A stretch of 64,000 nucleotides of DNA, taken from the NCBI RefSeq assembly GCF_050908995.1, contig NC_135119.1:27557001-27621000 (forward strand). The letters run 5' to 3'. Made by a program: the position numbers and the translations under genes. The first letter of the stretch is position 1, and each line of letters starts with the position of its first letter. The DNA comes from Andrena cerasifolii (Eukaryota > Arthropoda > Insecta > Hymenoptera > Andrenidae). The notes under the pieces were generated by a model that did no database searches, was not told the DNA's origin, and saw nothing but the letters and a program-made list of their open reading frames with translations. This document shows, one piece after another, positions 36,401 through 46,356 of this stretch.

Positions 36401-36629
36401 CGAGACCATGCGCACTTTACGGTTAGTGATCGCCGGTGGCGAAAGCCTCAACGACGGATCGTCGGCGAGCGGCGATAACGTGGCCGTGAGCGAGGCGACC
36501 GCCACGTTCCAAGAGCTGCTGGCTGGCCAGGATCAGGGTAAGGTGGTCAACATGATGCAGCAGTACTCCGAGCTGCTGTTGACCATGATGCAGCAGAGGA
36601 TGGGGGGGGCGCAGTCGAGCCACACGTAA
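9358..36629 (+). CDS. MAPKBP1: MAPKBP1/WDR62-family WD40 scaffold protein, 5'-incomplete, 21 exons
   Basis: Homologue of vertebrate MAPKBP1 and WDR62, cytoplasmic and centrosomal scaffolds that bind JNK-pathway kinases and dimerise through their C-termini. Exons chained in phase: 9358-9449, 19390-19612, 20536-20751, 21929-22111, 22526-22686, 22758-23586, 23676-23886, 24215-24464, 24550-25006, 25179-25247, 25513-25626, 25951-26117, 26304-26597, 26676-26823, 27099-29538, 32399-32533, 33050-33192, 33259-33460, 34047-34170, 34761-34954, 36247-36629 (stop TAA). They total 7,035 bp, 2,344 codons plus stop. The first about 720 residues form the WD40 double propeller, with family signatures such as [35 protein letters not shown] and DDHSSSITA. 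The rest is mostly low-complexity and Ser-rich, ending in a helical dimerisation segment. The first exon found starts at the family's LEKVLG-like motif, so roughly 30-50 N-terminal residues lie on an exon I could not find. WDR62 versus MAPKBP1 orthology cannot be settled by eye. Confidence 0.93.
13650..14205. mobile_element. Foldback/MITE-like element in the long MAPKBP1 intron
   Basis: The arms, about 13650-13815 and 14020-14205, are inverted copies: TATAAGGAGGCATCTTT at 13674-13690 is mirrored at 14164-14180, and TTATTTATTAATTATT is mirrored at about 14105-14120. The middle is A/T-rich. No transposase frame is present. Size (about 550 bp) and long terminal inverted repeats fit a non-autonomous DNA transposon. 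I saw no clear target-site duplication. Confidence 0.7.
15465..15503 (+). repeat. 10-bp tandem repeat (CTCGCGTGCA)n
   Basis: About four uninterrupted copies of CTCGCGTGCA. CpG-rich. Confidence 0.85.
15760..16170 (+). repeat. Degenerate minisatellite (AAGTATCACCCT...TTTACAACTTC)
   Basis: Variants of AAGTATCACCCTTCAGTTTA and ACAACTTCCCTAG alternate about every 45-60 bp from 15760 to 16170, heavily diverged. It lies in the 9.9-kb MAPKBP1 intron. Confidence 0.6.
21196..21420 (+). pseudogene. Possible retroelement gag-like fragment in a MAPKBP1 intron
   Basis: An open frame of 75 codons, starting right after an acceptor-like GGGCAG and ending TAA, contains [20 protein letters not shown], reminiscent of the matrix/capsid segment of LTR-retrotransposon Gag proteins ('...LADKxMEV...'). 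It sits in the intron between 20751 and 21929. The downstream part of the frame is repeated inverted at about 21531-21728. It could be mistaken for an extra exon because its start is phase 0, but it has no counterpart in the MAPKBP1/WDR62 family and runs into a stop. Function assignment is weak. Confidence 0.35.
21327..21728. repeat. Large intronic hairpin with a perfect 43-bp inverted repeat core
   Basis: Positions 21428-21470 and 21531-21573 are exact reverse complements (43 of 43 bases) around a 60-bp loop. Outside this core the two sides still match imperfectly: the GCAGGCCTGCCCTTTA block at 21335-21351 is mirrored at 21704-21722, and the AAGTTCTGG and CAACAGCCGAG blocks are mirrored too. 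The right arm has about 60 extra bases. The structure is transcribed as part of a MAPKBP1 intron and would fold into a long stem. Confidence 0.85.
24550..26823 (+). CDS. MAPKBP1: Linker exons after the WD40 region (exons 9-14)
   Basis: Six exons follow the propeller. Exon 24550-25006 contains the family's LPLWAKKQ motif and a PKGRWAQR motif, both shared with vertebrate MAPKBP1 (LPLWAKR and PHGRWAER there, from memory), then a Gly-rich run. Exons 25179-25247 and 25513-25626 are short and symmetric (23 and 38 codons). Exon 25951-26117 joins 26304-26597 through a weak GTTCGT donor. The join is favoured because it restores the reading [10 protein letters not shown] across the intron. Exon 26676-26823 encodes a basic, charged helix rich in [15 protein letters not shown], a likely short coiled coil. 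None of these segments has an enzymatic motif; they are probably binding regions. Confidence 0.85.
27099..29538 (+). CDS. MAPKBP1: Large 2.44-kb Ser-rich exon (exon 15)
   Basis: A single open frame of 813 codons runs from a CAG acceptor at 27098 to a GCAG|GTACTT donor at 29538 (phase 1). Reading straight through would end at a TGA five bases into the intron. The protein is mostly disordered, Ser/Asn/Asp-rich, and carries three copies of a short motif of the form S-x-E-S-x-L-x-D-x-S at 27882, 28026 and 28098. There is also a basic [18 protein letters not shown] stretch near 28530. Toward the end lies a more ordered, charged helical segment (around 29130-29290) with [20 protein letters not shown], conserved in character with MAPKBP1/WDR62. 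I infer kinase-substrate and docking sites here, but none is proven by sequence. Confidence 0.88.
31772..31968. mobile_element. Possible short MITE with TACAGRGTG ends
   Basis: The left end TACAGAGTGCCTCC at 31773 and the right end, whose reverse complement reads TACAGGGTGTCTT, form imperfect terminal inverted repeats about 197 bp apart, inside the intron between 29538 and 32399. Similar ends (TACAGGCTGTCTCAGAACTG) bound another element at 40686-41056. No coding sequence. The terminal match is short, so this is tentative. Confidence 0.35.
32326..32348 (+). repeat. Poly-C followed by poly-A
   Basis: A run of about 14 C directly followed by 8 A, 50 bp before the 135-bp cassette exon. A likely sequencing-error and length-polymorphism hotspot. 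Confidence 0.9.
32399..32533 (+). CDS. MAPKBP1: 135-bp phase-neutral exon (candidate cassette exon 16)
   Basis: The exon is bounded by a GTCGACAG acceptor and a CAAG|GTACCC donor. It enters and leaves in phase 1, so it joins exactly to 29538 upstream and 33050 downstream, and skipping it also keeps the frame. The 45 codons begin with [10 protein letters not shown] after the split codon and contain an acidic DSEEEGGG run followed by [12 protein letters not shown], a basophilic-kinase-like R-R-x-x-S context. It lies just downstream of a poly-C/poly-A tract (32326-32348) that forms an unusual polypyrimidine region. Function of the segment is unknown. Confidence 0.75.
33050..34954 (+). CDS. MAPKBP1: Ser-rich distal exons 17-20 of the MAPKBP1/WDR62-like gene
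   Basis: Four exons (33050-33192, 33259-33460, 34047-34170, 34761-34954) join in phase and encode Ser/Asn/Gly-rich sequence. The third contains [14 protein letters not shown], which has a class II-like SH3 ligand PPRPR and a candidate phosphoserine. The first contains [13 protein letters not shown]. The intron 33193-33258 is only 66 bp. The last exon ends in AGT|GTAAGA, leaving one base to begin the next codon. Confidence 0.85.
35156..35214 (+). other. Candidate alternative exon: 21-bp microexon (35156-35176) or short terminal exon
   Basis: After a good TTTTACTCTTGCAG acceptor, the sequence is in phase with exon 20. Two readings are possible. Used to an internal TTAG|GTAAAC donor it is a 21-bp microexon (35156-35176) that preserves phase 1 and joins to 36247, inserting seven residues (LGTDKKL). 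Read through, it gives a short alternative C-terminus ([19 protein letters not shown]) ending at TGA 35212-35214. Only transcript data can tell whether either is used. Confidence 0.45.
35931..36184. mobile_element. hAT-type MITE with intact 8-bp target duplication
   Basis: The ends are CAGGGGCGGATTT and, on the other strand, CAGGGGCGAATTT. The element is 254 bp, lacks coding sequence, and is flanked by perfect 8-bp direct repeats GCGTTCCC at 35923-35930 and 36185-36192. An 8-bp duplication with CAGxGGCGG-type termini is the hallmark of hAT-superfamily elements. It lies in the last intron of the MAPKBP1-like gene, just before the terminal exon. Confidence 0.85.
36247..36629 (+). CDS. MAPKBP1: Terminal exon: C-terminal helical dimerisation region
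   Basis: The exon starts after a CCTCCGCAG acceptor and ends at TAA 36627-36629, encoding the last 127 residues plus a split Leu. It encodes amphipathic helices: an N-terminal one with [20 protein letters not shown], a middle one around [14 protein letters not shown], and a final one ending [19 protein letters not shown]. In WDR62 and MAPKBP1 the C-terminus forms a helical dimerisation domain; this assignment is by analogy. A hAT-type MITE ends only 63 bp upstream of the exon. Confidence 0.88.
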
Positions 36630-37564
36630 AATCCGTCCATCTCTGCGAGCCGTGGGAAATGAATGGATCGGGACGTCCAAGAGGAAGCTGCACGCCTTTA
36701 TCTTTCTGTGTCGTTGGTGGAGGGAACATAACGAGGTGGAAGCAGCAACGGCTCAAGGCATGCTTGAGTGATTAAATACACAGGGTGTGTCCAGGTTACC
36801 ACGAGCACCTACCACGTCTTCGTTTCTTCAGAGTCTATGAGAAAATGTTCGAGAAGAGAGTTGAGCTTGATGATCTCATTCAAAGTCACTACAAGGTCGC
36901 CGATATCTCCCTAAATGGAACCGCATGCTTTTTGTTCGCGCGAGCAAGTACAGTACAAAGTATTTATTTTAGTAAATGAAAACTTTGGCAACATTCCTCG
37001 TAGACATGTTTCCCTGTACTTAAGGTGTTTGCGATAAATGGTACACCTTGTGCTTCTGCCAGTCGCCGTACGCTCTCTCTATCCTGCTTCTTTACTCTCT
37101 ACTGTCATTGTCCGTATCTCGAACCACTCGCGATCCTTCACCGGCACGCAGCTCGGAGAAAAGGCGAAATGGCAGGATAAGTTAAGGAGAATTTCAAAAT
37201 TAGTCCGTTGCGGCCGAGAGACGCGTCGATTTTTAGAAAATTAGCGATCGAGAAGGGGAGGCGCTCGACGATCTAGAAACTGATATTCGAAGCTTGAATC
37301 TAGCCGCGCGTCGAGCTCGTTGACCTAAGAAATCTGCGATCGAGCGTGCTTTCCTTTCTTCGCCGACGAGGAGCGCCGAGAATGTTTTAATGTTGTATGT
37401 CACGTGTACCGAAGGGTGTCTGTAGCCAAAGTCAAGTAGAATATTTATGCAGCAGTGGCCCGCGAGACCGAGAAACAAAAAAAAAGAATAGAAAAATAAG
37501 AAAAAAAATGTTGAAACGGTTTGAAAGAATCTTGACGCCTGAAATCATGCCAATTTTGAAATCT

Positions 37565-37594
37565 CCCCCCCCCCCCCCCCACACACACACACTG
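37565..37594 (+). repeat. Poly-C/CA microsatellite
   Basis: About 16 C followed by (AC)5-6, in the sequence after the MAPKBP1-like stop codon. Confidence 0.9.
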
Positions 37595-37698
37595 GATGAA
37601 AAGTAAGATCAGCTGCGTGAAGCTTGCATGTATCTTGAGGCCATACGCCGTGAAAATGCCAATTAACTAAAGACTCTTAGACTAGTTTCCAAACGAAT

Positions 37699-37723
37699 AT
37701 ATATTATATATATATATATATAT
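37699..37723 (+). repeat. TA microsatellite
   Basis: A run of about twelve TA dinucleotides with one interruption. Confidence 0.88.
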
Positions 37724-39656
37724 TTATCGACTACCGCGCGATACTGTGTCGTAATATTAGTCTTCTCTCGTTGTGTAACCAAAGGTTGTCTGTACCTACG
37801 GTCTAAAAAGGAGCCTCCCTTCCTTCCCTCTCTCAGAGACGTTTCGAAAAGCTTCGACGGAATTGTAATCGTGCGATTTGAGCAGCGAATGAGTAAAAGA
37901 AAGGAACGAAAGAAATTCGCGGATGCGAGCGACGTGAACTTGCCAGTACGAAAGACGGACGTCTCTAGATCTTAGCCGACGCATTTAGATGAGAGCAGAA
38001 AGAAAGAAGAACAGGCTTTTCGTAGACCCATCCGCGGATGGGAGCCACAGAGTGTATGTGATTTTATATTTCCAAATCGATATGATAGCCTCCTACTAAT
38101 TTTACTTGGTGAAGAATTCCTTGAGCGTGTCACGCAAAGAGGCGGGAGTCATTGCGAGCAGACGGGCACGAGGGATTAGTTTCGTTTCAGCCGAGTCCTA
38201 CCGCTGGCCGACTGCGTATTTTCTCATAGGGATCGCGAAATATTTTTACACGCCTGTTACGTCGATAGACGGAAACGTTCAATGTTCCGAAGCGTCGTGT
38301 CCTCTAATTTTCGGTTGGGATCCCGTGCCTCCGAGCTGAGGAAGGCTCGCGGCAGATCGTCCGGACTAGAATGAATGCGCACCAGAGGATGTCAAAGTAT
38401 TAAGGTGGAAGCACGTGTATTATTGCCGTTGCGTAACGATCCACGAGTCGCCCCGCGCGATTCGTTTCTCTGCGTTCCAGAAAATTCTCCGTTAAGTTAC
38501 TTCCCTCGTCGTGCGAAGTTCGTTCAGCATCGTACATGTAATATTGTATAAAGATAACGTGCCATTTAGGTTTAACAGACCCAGCCATCGTTTACCAACT
38601 GAGGACGTACCGGCGAGGCACGCGTTTCGATCGTAATCTTCGTTGATAAACGGTGTAACATATCTTCGATCTAGACTCAAAGCTGTTTCGTTCTGTCGGT
38701 TACATTGATTGGCGGGCTTAGCGTTCAAGGGAACGGCCTTAAGCGCGAGAATAATTTCTGTAACTTCAGTATTTCTTTCGCTGGGAATCCTTTTCGTTCG
38801 ATCTTCCCTGCTGGACGTTTCTCTGACGTGGCAGGGCGATTCTTTTTTTTACGGAGGTGACTTTATTCCTGAACGACCACGGATCAATGCGTTCACCCGG
38901 TAGCTGAGTTCCTTTCGCGGGTACTGCGTCGTTCAATAAGATCAATTAGCTCGGTTCAAAAGGTATCGGTTATCGCGCTAGAGGCTTTACGCTGTGCCGC
39001 CACTGATACTACTAATCCTTATCATTTTCATTGCGGACGCTGATCCATGGAATCGAGGCAGACATTTGGCGCCGACGGTGAAGGTGTTGATCGCGTTCGA
39101 AATACAGGATGACTCGTGACTGATGGCTTGAACGGAGGAACGGATGATTCAGCGTGGAGAAATGATTCGAAAACGTGGAATGGAATTTTTATGTACAGGG
39201 GAATTTTTTTCTAAATCTGTGATCAAAAATCTCCAATCAGTTGATACAAAGAATTCAATTTTAACAGATTTAGGAATATTTGCTTGATAAGATTGCAGAG
39301 TTCACGTAAAATGTAAGTCAAGTGCACGTGTACTTGGCAAACATAGAAAGTCAAACCCTCGGAAAACAAAATTTCATTCCACATTTTCGACCTATTTTTT
39401 CACACAGAATCATCGGCATTTCGCTGTAGCAGCAGTGTTACGGGCCATCTTGTATATCATCGCGTATTCTAAAGACTAGAATATTTTGTATTCGGTGTTC
39501 AGCATTTTTGTAACACGTCGTGATCGTTGTAAGCGCATGTATAAACCGTGGACGGACGCGAAAGGTGGAAAAAATATCGAATCTCGTCTCCATACCTCCC
39601 CTCCCCCTTGTATTTTGCCTAGCTGTTCGCGTTGGTAATGAACCATTCCAAATTCC

Positions 39657-39698
39657 CTCTCTCTCTCTCTCTCTCCCCCTCTCTCTTTCTCTCTCTGT
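39657..39698 (+). repeat. CT microsatellite
   Basis: About 42 bp of CT with a few C or T interruptions. Confidence 0.9.
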
Positions 39699-40132
39699 GT
39701 AATAATAATCATCGAAGACATTATATAAAATACTTTTAACCGATCGCAGAGATAATCGGTGGCTTCTTTCTCTTTTTCTTTGTATATTGTTGTACTTGTT
39801 GCGTTAAGGCGTACATTGTTATGTAATATTATGTTATACTCGTTTCAGTAATCGTGTACATATTTATTTCGAATCGAGTCGCAGGGAACGCAAAGAAACA
39901 GTTCGGTAATCGTTCGAGACGCCAAATGTAATGATTTTGCCGTTAAGAAAAAGTATTGGTAACTTTTTAGCACTTTGTTTCTTTTTGTATATTACGTTAA
40001 CGATTAATAATATAATAATTCTTACAAACTGAACTCGAGACTCATGGTTATTCTCAGTCGACGCTCGAAACCCGACCGCGGTACACATCATCGCCTCCCT
40101 TCCCCCTTTCAGAAAACCAAAAGACTGATTAC

Positions 40133-40321
40133 CAGTGGCGGATTTAACTGGCGTGGGTCCCATTTTCAAAATAAAGAAATTACGATTTTATCCAAACACT
40201 ACATTTTTTTTGTACTACTAAATTTTACCCGTTTTTAGTTAACTACCTCTTCATTTTCCCGAAAAAAATGGGCCCCTCAAAAGCATTGCCAGCTGAGCCT
40301 TTTTCCTGAAATCCACCACTA
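40133..40321. mobile_element. Second hAT-type MITE, 189 bp
   Basis: The ends CAGTGGCGGATTT and, inverted, TAGTGGTGGATTT bound a 189-bp non-coding element. The flanks CTGATTAC (40125-40132) and CCGATTAC (40322-40329) are an 8-bp target duplication with one mismatch. It sits between the 3' ends of the MAPKBP1-like and glycogen synthase genes and supplies an AATAAA-type hexamer at about 40170. Confidence 0.75.
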
Positions 40322-40685
40322 CCGATTACGATAAAGCATGTATGTTGGAAGAAGCTTTTATTTTCAGAGGGGTAACGCGCAATCCCGAGGACAACGGATC
40401 GATCGCCCCCAGGACGGACAATCCATTGGCAAGGGACGTTTTACGAAAGCCGTGGTATCTGCGCGCTGATTCTCGTAAAAATACAACCGTCTTCTGTACA
40501 AATACGAACACATTCCACTCACTACATATACGTATATGCATAACATGAAATATAGTTTTTAAAATTATAACAATATTATAGTCGATACATGGAACATTAC
40601 GGCGCGAGTTTCGATCCTTCGAATACATTCTTCGTTGTTCTTCGTGATTTCGTGTGTGTGGCGTGATGTAAATACTGTTACTGTG

Positions 40686-41056
40686 TACAGGCTGTCTCAG
40701 AACTGTAGTTACCAAGTGAACTGGGTAATAGAGCTCGCGGGAAGGAACTTAAATGGCATTAAACTAATCATTCTTAAGATATTCAGTTCTTTAATAAATA
40801 GTTTTCCTTTTAAAGCTTTCTTATATAATTGAGCTGCCTCCTTACGTCAGCGTTTGTACATTCACGTGTCAGTCTCAAATACTCTTGAACTTTCGATATA
40901 TCAGTCACCGTACAGTGATAGACATCTTTAATGGGTATTCTGAATACTCCAAGAACGGTTACTTTGCCTACGTTTACTGGGACTTTTAGTTAGTTGAGTA
41001 TAGCTGCTTCTTTTCACGAGTTTGCTTGCGAGTCTACAGTTCTGAAACACTCTGTA
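40686..41056. mobile_element. MITE-like element with about 23-bp terminal inverted repeats
   Basis: The left end TACAGGCTGTCTCAGAACTG and the right end (reverse complement TACAGAGTGTTTCAGAACTG) match over most of about 23 bp, 371 bp apart. There is no open frame of note. It lies 250 bp beyond the 3' coding end of the glycogen synthase gene. Superfamily not assigned. Confidence 0.6.
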
Positions 41057-41106
41057 TGTACTTGACATGTCTGAGCTTTGCATGAACGCACGATGCGAAA
41101 GTGTAA

Positions 41107-41122
41107 CGGGGGGGGGGGGGGG
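41107..41122 (+). repeat. Poly-G run
   Basis: About 14 consecutive G, 190 bp downstream of the glycogen synthase stop codon. It could form a G-quadruplex or hide an assembly error. Confidence 0.88.
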
Positions 41123-41307
41123 TAATGTGACGAGCAAATTGAGATAATGAGTAATGGGGTGATGAACCAGCGGTTATCTCTTCATGGAGGACTGTGGACC
41201 ATATGAGTCGAATCTTTTGGCACTACTTATCGCAACGTCTCCACGTATTCATCTAGTGTACATATAAATCGTTCGTCGTACTCTAATTCGCAGATACTTC
41301 CAGCCTA

Positions 41308-44300
41308 TTATCTGCCGCCCGTTTGGCGCAGTTCCTGTAACTACAACAAAAAACAGAATTTTTAATTAAATCCGAAAGAAAAGCGTCTTGAATTCCAAGA
41401 ATCTACTCGGAATTCCTCCCCCAAACTAATTTCCTTCGCTGATACCTTGGATGCATAGATTGGAGGATTATTTAACGAAAGTAGTGATGGGTTCTCGAAT
41501 GCCTCGCGAGTATTTTTGTTTGAGCAAGTAAGTGCTGACAATATTTATCATGCTTCACTCGATGTATCCAAGACAGTAAATCTTCGATACTCCAGATCGA
41601 TTCTCCCAAATTCCCAAATATACCATGCAAATACTACAGACCTCTTTCTCGTCGTCAACTTCGTCCTCGTCCTCGTCTTCGTCGTCGGAGCCGTGGACCG
41701 AGGCAGCAGGCGTGGTGTGCCTCGAAGAGGAAGGCGACGGCGGTTCGCTAATAGGTCTCGGATAACTGAAGCGACCCACGCCACCCTCGGCGTATTCCGA
41801 AGCCAATTCCGGATAGACTTTGACCAGCGCCTTCATTCTGGCTTGGCGGTAATACTGTAACAACGATCGCGATGGGAATTAATTTAAATAAATTGTAACA
41901 AGCAAACTTAGAAGGTCACAGTTCAGCGCATGCACTCACGATTCCAAGATTTCTCCAATCGAGGAGATCGCTGAGGCGTTCGGTACGGTTTCTTTGAATG
42001 ATACGTTGCCGACGACTGAGACGCGCGAAGTCGAACATGAACTGGGCCAGCTGCTGGACGCTGTTCTCTAAGCCAATGAATCGTCTGTCCACGATGTAAA
42101 TACCGTAGCTCATCGGGTCAGCTATGTGCTCCTGCATGAAGCAACCGAAACCGGACAGATTCGTGGTGATGCTGGGGATACCCATGACCGTACACTCGGC
42201 GGGCGTGTAGCCCCATGGCTCGTAATAGGATGGGAAGACTCCTAAGTGGCACCCTCTGACGAACTCCTCGTAGTCCAAACCGAAGAGAGGGTTCGTCGAT
42301 GAGAGGAACTCTGGGTGGAATACTATCTGCAATTCCAAGCAATTATCATTAATGCGGAGGAATTTAAATGGGGAATGATGAATGTATTACCTTGACTCGC
42401 TCATTAACAGTATTGAAAAGGTTGCATCTCCTGATAGAATTTAGCACCGGGTCGTTCCAATCGTCTACGACATTGTGCGTGGTAACGGGTGGCAACCCAT
42501 TCCTCTGCAGAGCGTATAAACACCTAAAACGGTTAATACAAATAATGATTAATATATACCTTTGGCTGTAAAAGGCCCCGCGGCTCATGAAAAGCTCTTC
42601 GTAAATTCTGTGGTGTCCTATGCATAGATATTTATTATAAATTTTGTTTAAAAGGCCCCGTGATCCAGGAAAAGCTCTTTGTAAATTATGGCGGGACTCT
42701 ATGCATAGGTATTTATTATTATAAAATTTATAAGTATATAGAAACGCGTTTTTTTTTTACTAATGTAGGTTTAAGTACTACCGTTTGATTTTGATAGTGT
42801 CTTCCTTCTGCAGAAGATCTTGTGCGTCAGGCATGCGACCCGACAGGCACAATTCGTACATACGTTTCCCTATTTTCTGTTGAATATCATTGATCGTGTC
42901 TCTCAACGATTTAGTGACCTTTAACGAGAAAATCCCTTATAAAGAATCATCTTGTTACTCTCTTACTTTAAGGATGAAAATCGACTTACAGCGTGACCTC
43001 GCAATGACTCTACATTGAAATTATTGGTTCTAGCTGGAAATATGAGGAAAGCAACGACTGTCATATCAGGCCTAGACGATTTCAAATAATGATTCAATCT
43101 GGCCAGCGCCTCGATGAATATATCAGCGCCCTTGTTCCCGAACTCGTAGCGTCCGGCGATGAAGAAGTACAAAGTCTTATCCAGATCAAAATCATAGTGC
43201 CTAAAAATACGCAGGATTTATATAAGAAACTTCGGGGAAAGAGGGAGATTAGATTAAGGTCTAATTCCAGATACCGTACCCATAAAAGTGACCTCTAACG
43301 AACTCGTGTATCTTCTCCTTACTAACGGCGTGCAAATTTTGGAATTCGTGCAGAGCCGCGAACTTCTTCACGTTCAGCCCGTTCGGCGTGATCACGTCCG
43401 GCTTTCTCTTCAACAGATGTTCAGCTTCGAATCCAGTTATGTCCGAAACGGTAGTGAACACGTGCGCCAAGTGCGAGGCGGCACGTTCCATGCAGTATCT
43501 GTGGTAAATCTGTCGCTTCCCTGCCTCCTCGTCGACGCTGAACTATAATAAACCCGTCGGCGATAGTTTCGGATAACGCTCGAAGTGGAAAAGTCTGGGG
43601 TCCGGTAATAGACCTTGACCTCCATATACGATACCTTATCTAAATTATTGTAAAAGTCAGTCTTCCCTGCGCAGAGATATCTGCCAAGGAGGGTGGCGTG
43701 CGTGGTGAAAACCGTGGCAACGTCCACGTGCCTGGTTCGCAGAGCAATTAACCCGACCCCGGCCTGCCATTCGTGACAGTGCACGACCACGCGAGGTGGA
43801 ACGTCTGAGTATCCTTCGGCAGCTTTCCTAATGTTCAAAAGTTCAAGGATTCATATTGAGCTAATGGATGAGTGCCTCCTCATGGATTAGGAAAGTTACC
43901 TGAATTCAGAGATGAATTGACAGACAAGGTAGCCAAGGATAACCGCATCGTTGGCCTCTATATCGAGATGAGGGATACCGAGGTTGCAGGTGTTCCATAA
44001 CTCCTGCTTGTACTCGTCAAGCTTCCACGCAGCGCTCCCAATATCGAAGAGTATTATTTGTGGGTTCCCGTCCACTAGCCACGTACCTGTTACCACCTCA
44101 ATAATAGCTGTTATTTTAATATGAAATAGAATTCAGATGCATCATTATTCTACAGAAATTGCAAGACTAGACTAGAGCGCGGCTTGTGCCCATCGCCCTT
44201 GAATTAATTTTGGCCTTGCACTTGGACTTTATCCAACTCGCTATTCTCGGAGCATAATAAACAATCTCAGCTACAATGATGCTTTCTATTTGAAAATCAG

Positions 44301-44738
44301 AGCTTTCCACAACATCGTCTAGGCTTACTTTGAAGCCCTGATCGCGTAGAATTTGGACAGCTATATTCAACGGACTATTGCGTGGGAAGTCTGCCTCCTC
44401 CACTTCCGTGCGAGCCGAAGTCTCTTTGTACGGACCGATGAGGCAATACTGATCCCCCATTTCCTCGGTCGAGACGAAAGCTTTGGAACGTATTACGGTG
44501 TATATACCACCGACTGGAAACACCGAACAGGAAATTATTAATCGCACATTAATTATTAACACCTCATAGTTTTTCCGAATCCTTTTAAACTCTGCGTACC
44601 TTTGTTCGCAGCCTCCCATGCAACTTCGAAATTCCATCGGTTCTCGTGTTGCGCCGTATACCCACGGTCCATAAATTCCAGCAAATCATTACTGCTGTCT
44701 ATGCGGTAAAACCTTCTCGATGCTCGTTCCCTTGACAT
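41308..44738 (-). CDS. GYS1: Glycogen synthase (GT3 family), complete, 11 exons
   Basis: Cytosolic enzyme that transfers glucose from UDP-glucose to the growing alpha-1,4 glycogen chain. Exons in transcript order: 44738-44600, 44513-44329, 44096-43900, 43827-43635, 43542-43280, 43200-42990, 42918-42782, 42523-42391, 42326-41940, 41854-41642, 41334-41308. They total 2,085 bp, 694 residues, close to the animal norm of about 700-740, and all phases agree. Signatures: [17 protein letters not shown] (residues 32-48), [48 protein letters not shown], and the catalytic-region EPWGYTPAE with two Glu at about 522 and 530. The Arg-rich [14 protein letters not shown] (about 590-603) is the glucose-6-phosphate regulatory cluster. 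Residues about 646-664 ([18 protein letters not shown]) match the GSK3-type phosphorylation tail, followed by an acidic run. The ATG is the first one in frame with the conserved N-terminus. The last exon is only 27 bp. Confidence 0.96.
42571..42732. repeat. 80-bp tandem duplication in a glycogen synthase intron
   Basis: AAAGGCCCCG at 42571 and again at 42651 starts two similar copies that share AAAAGCTCTT, GTAAATT and CTATGCATAGRTATTTATTAT. They lie in the intron between exons 42918-42782 and 42523-42391 and differ by several substitutions. Confidence 0.85.
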
Positions 44739-46356
44739 TTTGCTGGCTCCTCTTCAATCTCTATTTCTATAACACAAATTTAACGCTGTGAAATGCAGAT
44801 TCTAAATTCACACTCGATGGAAAGAACTGTTTCACTTTTCAAGCTCGAGAACTCCCTATCCCTGCGAATGGCTCTCGATTCACCTTCCTGGTTAGAATGA
44901 AACGAGAGAACTCCCGAACGCAGTGGACACTCGCGATTACGCAAGTAACCAGACGCGGATAGCGATCTGCGGGTGTAAATTACAATAAACAAGACTACTT
45001 TACGTTTCACCTTTGAATTGCACACCGATAACCGGGATCACGCCGTGCTTGCCAAGATCAAGATCAAGATCGATAGGACACCGTGTGCGCGCTGCCTTCC
45101 CGGCCACGAGCTCGAGCTCAAGTTCGCCGAGGGGATATCATCGCGGGCGGAAAGCGGCACGTTGCGTGTCGCGACGGGTTTATCGGGGAGGTCAATGACA
45201 GCGCGAGGTATTGCCACTTTTATTAGGGTGCCACCGGGTCCGTTGAACCACGCGATGACGAAAGAACAAAGGCGGCGAGAAAAAAGTGTTGGAAAAAAAC
45301 TTGGTTCGAAAGTACTATTTTCGGGCGGACGTGGTCGACGAGTGGAAGAAGGTTTGCCGGAGGCGTTAAGTAGACTTACGGTTTACGGTTCCCCCGAAAT
45401 AACGAGCGACGACGGTGGTAAGAGCGCAGCGGCGAAGGAGCAAGTGGGTGGGCGCAAAGGCGGACCGTTCCACGGCCAAGCTCCCGTGAAGGTCACCACA
45501 AACTACAAAGGTCACAAGGGCTCGACGGAGGAGACGGCGTTACGGGCCACTTTGAACCCGACGAGAATCTTCGAATCTTCGCCCGCCCGCTGATTACGCA
45601 TTACTCAGGCCTCTTTCGCAACGGCACTGATGGCTCGAGATATATAATATCTCTGCCTCGGCGGAGCCGATTATTTGTTGGCTCGTGATCAGACCCTCGG
45701 CCATTTCTCCCGACACGCGTAGCACACGCGGGTGGGCTTGTTGTTGATGCGGACGGAAGCTTTAGTTATTTAGTTGTGGGATTGCTGGATATTGTAGGCG
45801 GAGAGATTGTTGTCGGGAATCGTTCAGGCGATACTACCCCTTTCGGTCTTGGTGTTTACGCCAGTTTACTCTCTTTCTGGGAGGGAGTCGCATTTGAGGG
45901 ATTGGTTTCGGAGTATGTAGTTGGAGTTTTCTATGGAATGTAAAAGGATTTAAATTCCAGTGATGGTATTTGTAGTTGAATGGAATTGGAGATCACGTAG
46001 TTAAGATAATATGTTATTTAGTAAAATGTTAAGTGAGTAGTATTTCGTATTGGGAAGTGGCATGCATATTGGGCTGGTAAAAGTATTGTCTATTGTATTG
46101 TTGCACTTGAGTTTTTCGAATGTTCTCAATCGAGTGTGATTTTCAATTGTGAAGATGTGATTTAGAATGTGAAATGTGATTTGTTGTCTGGTGTGTTATT
46201 GAATAATTGGAATTATTGCTTTGTTTGGTTAATTGCTTTCTTGGGATTTAGGGTTGTTACGGAGGCATTGCCGGTTAGTTTCATATTCATTTTGTTAAGA
46301 TACTACTTTTATGAGTAATAAAAATTTCTTCAAATCATATGACACCAGACGCTATC

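Larger units (their letters stand above)
36630..41307. other. Convergent 3' region between the MAPKBP1-like and glycogen synthase genes
   Basis: The two genes converge here, so the stretch contains both 3' UTRs. ATTAAA occurs at about 36771 and further A-rich hexamers near 40170. An ACACAGGGTGTGTCCAGG word at 36778 resembles ends of a dispersed insect repeat. The stretch also contains microsatellites and two MITEs. No coding frame is supportable. Confidence 0.7.
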
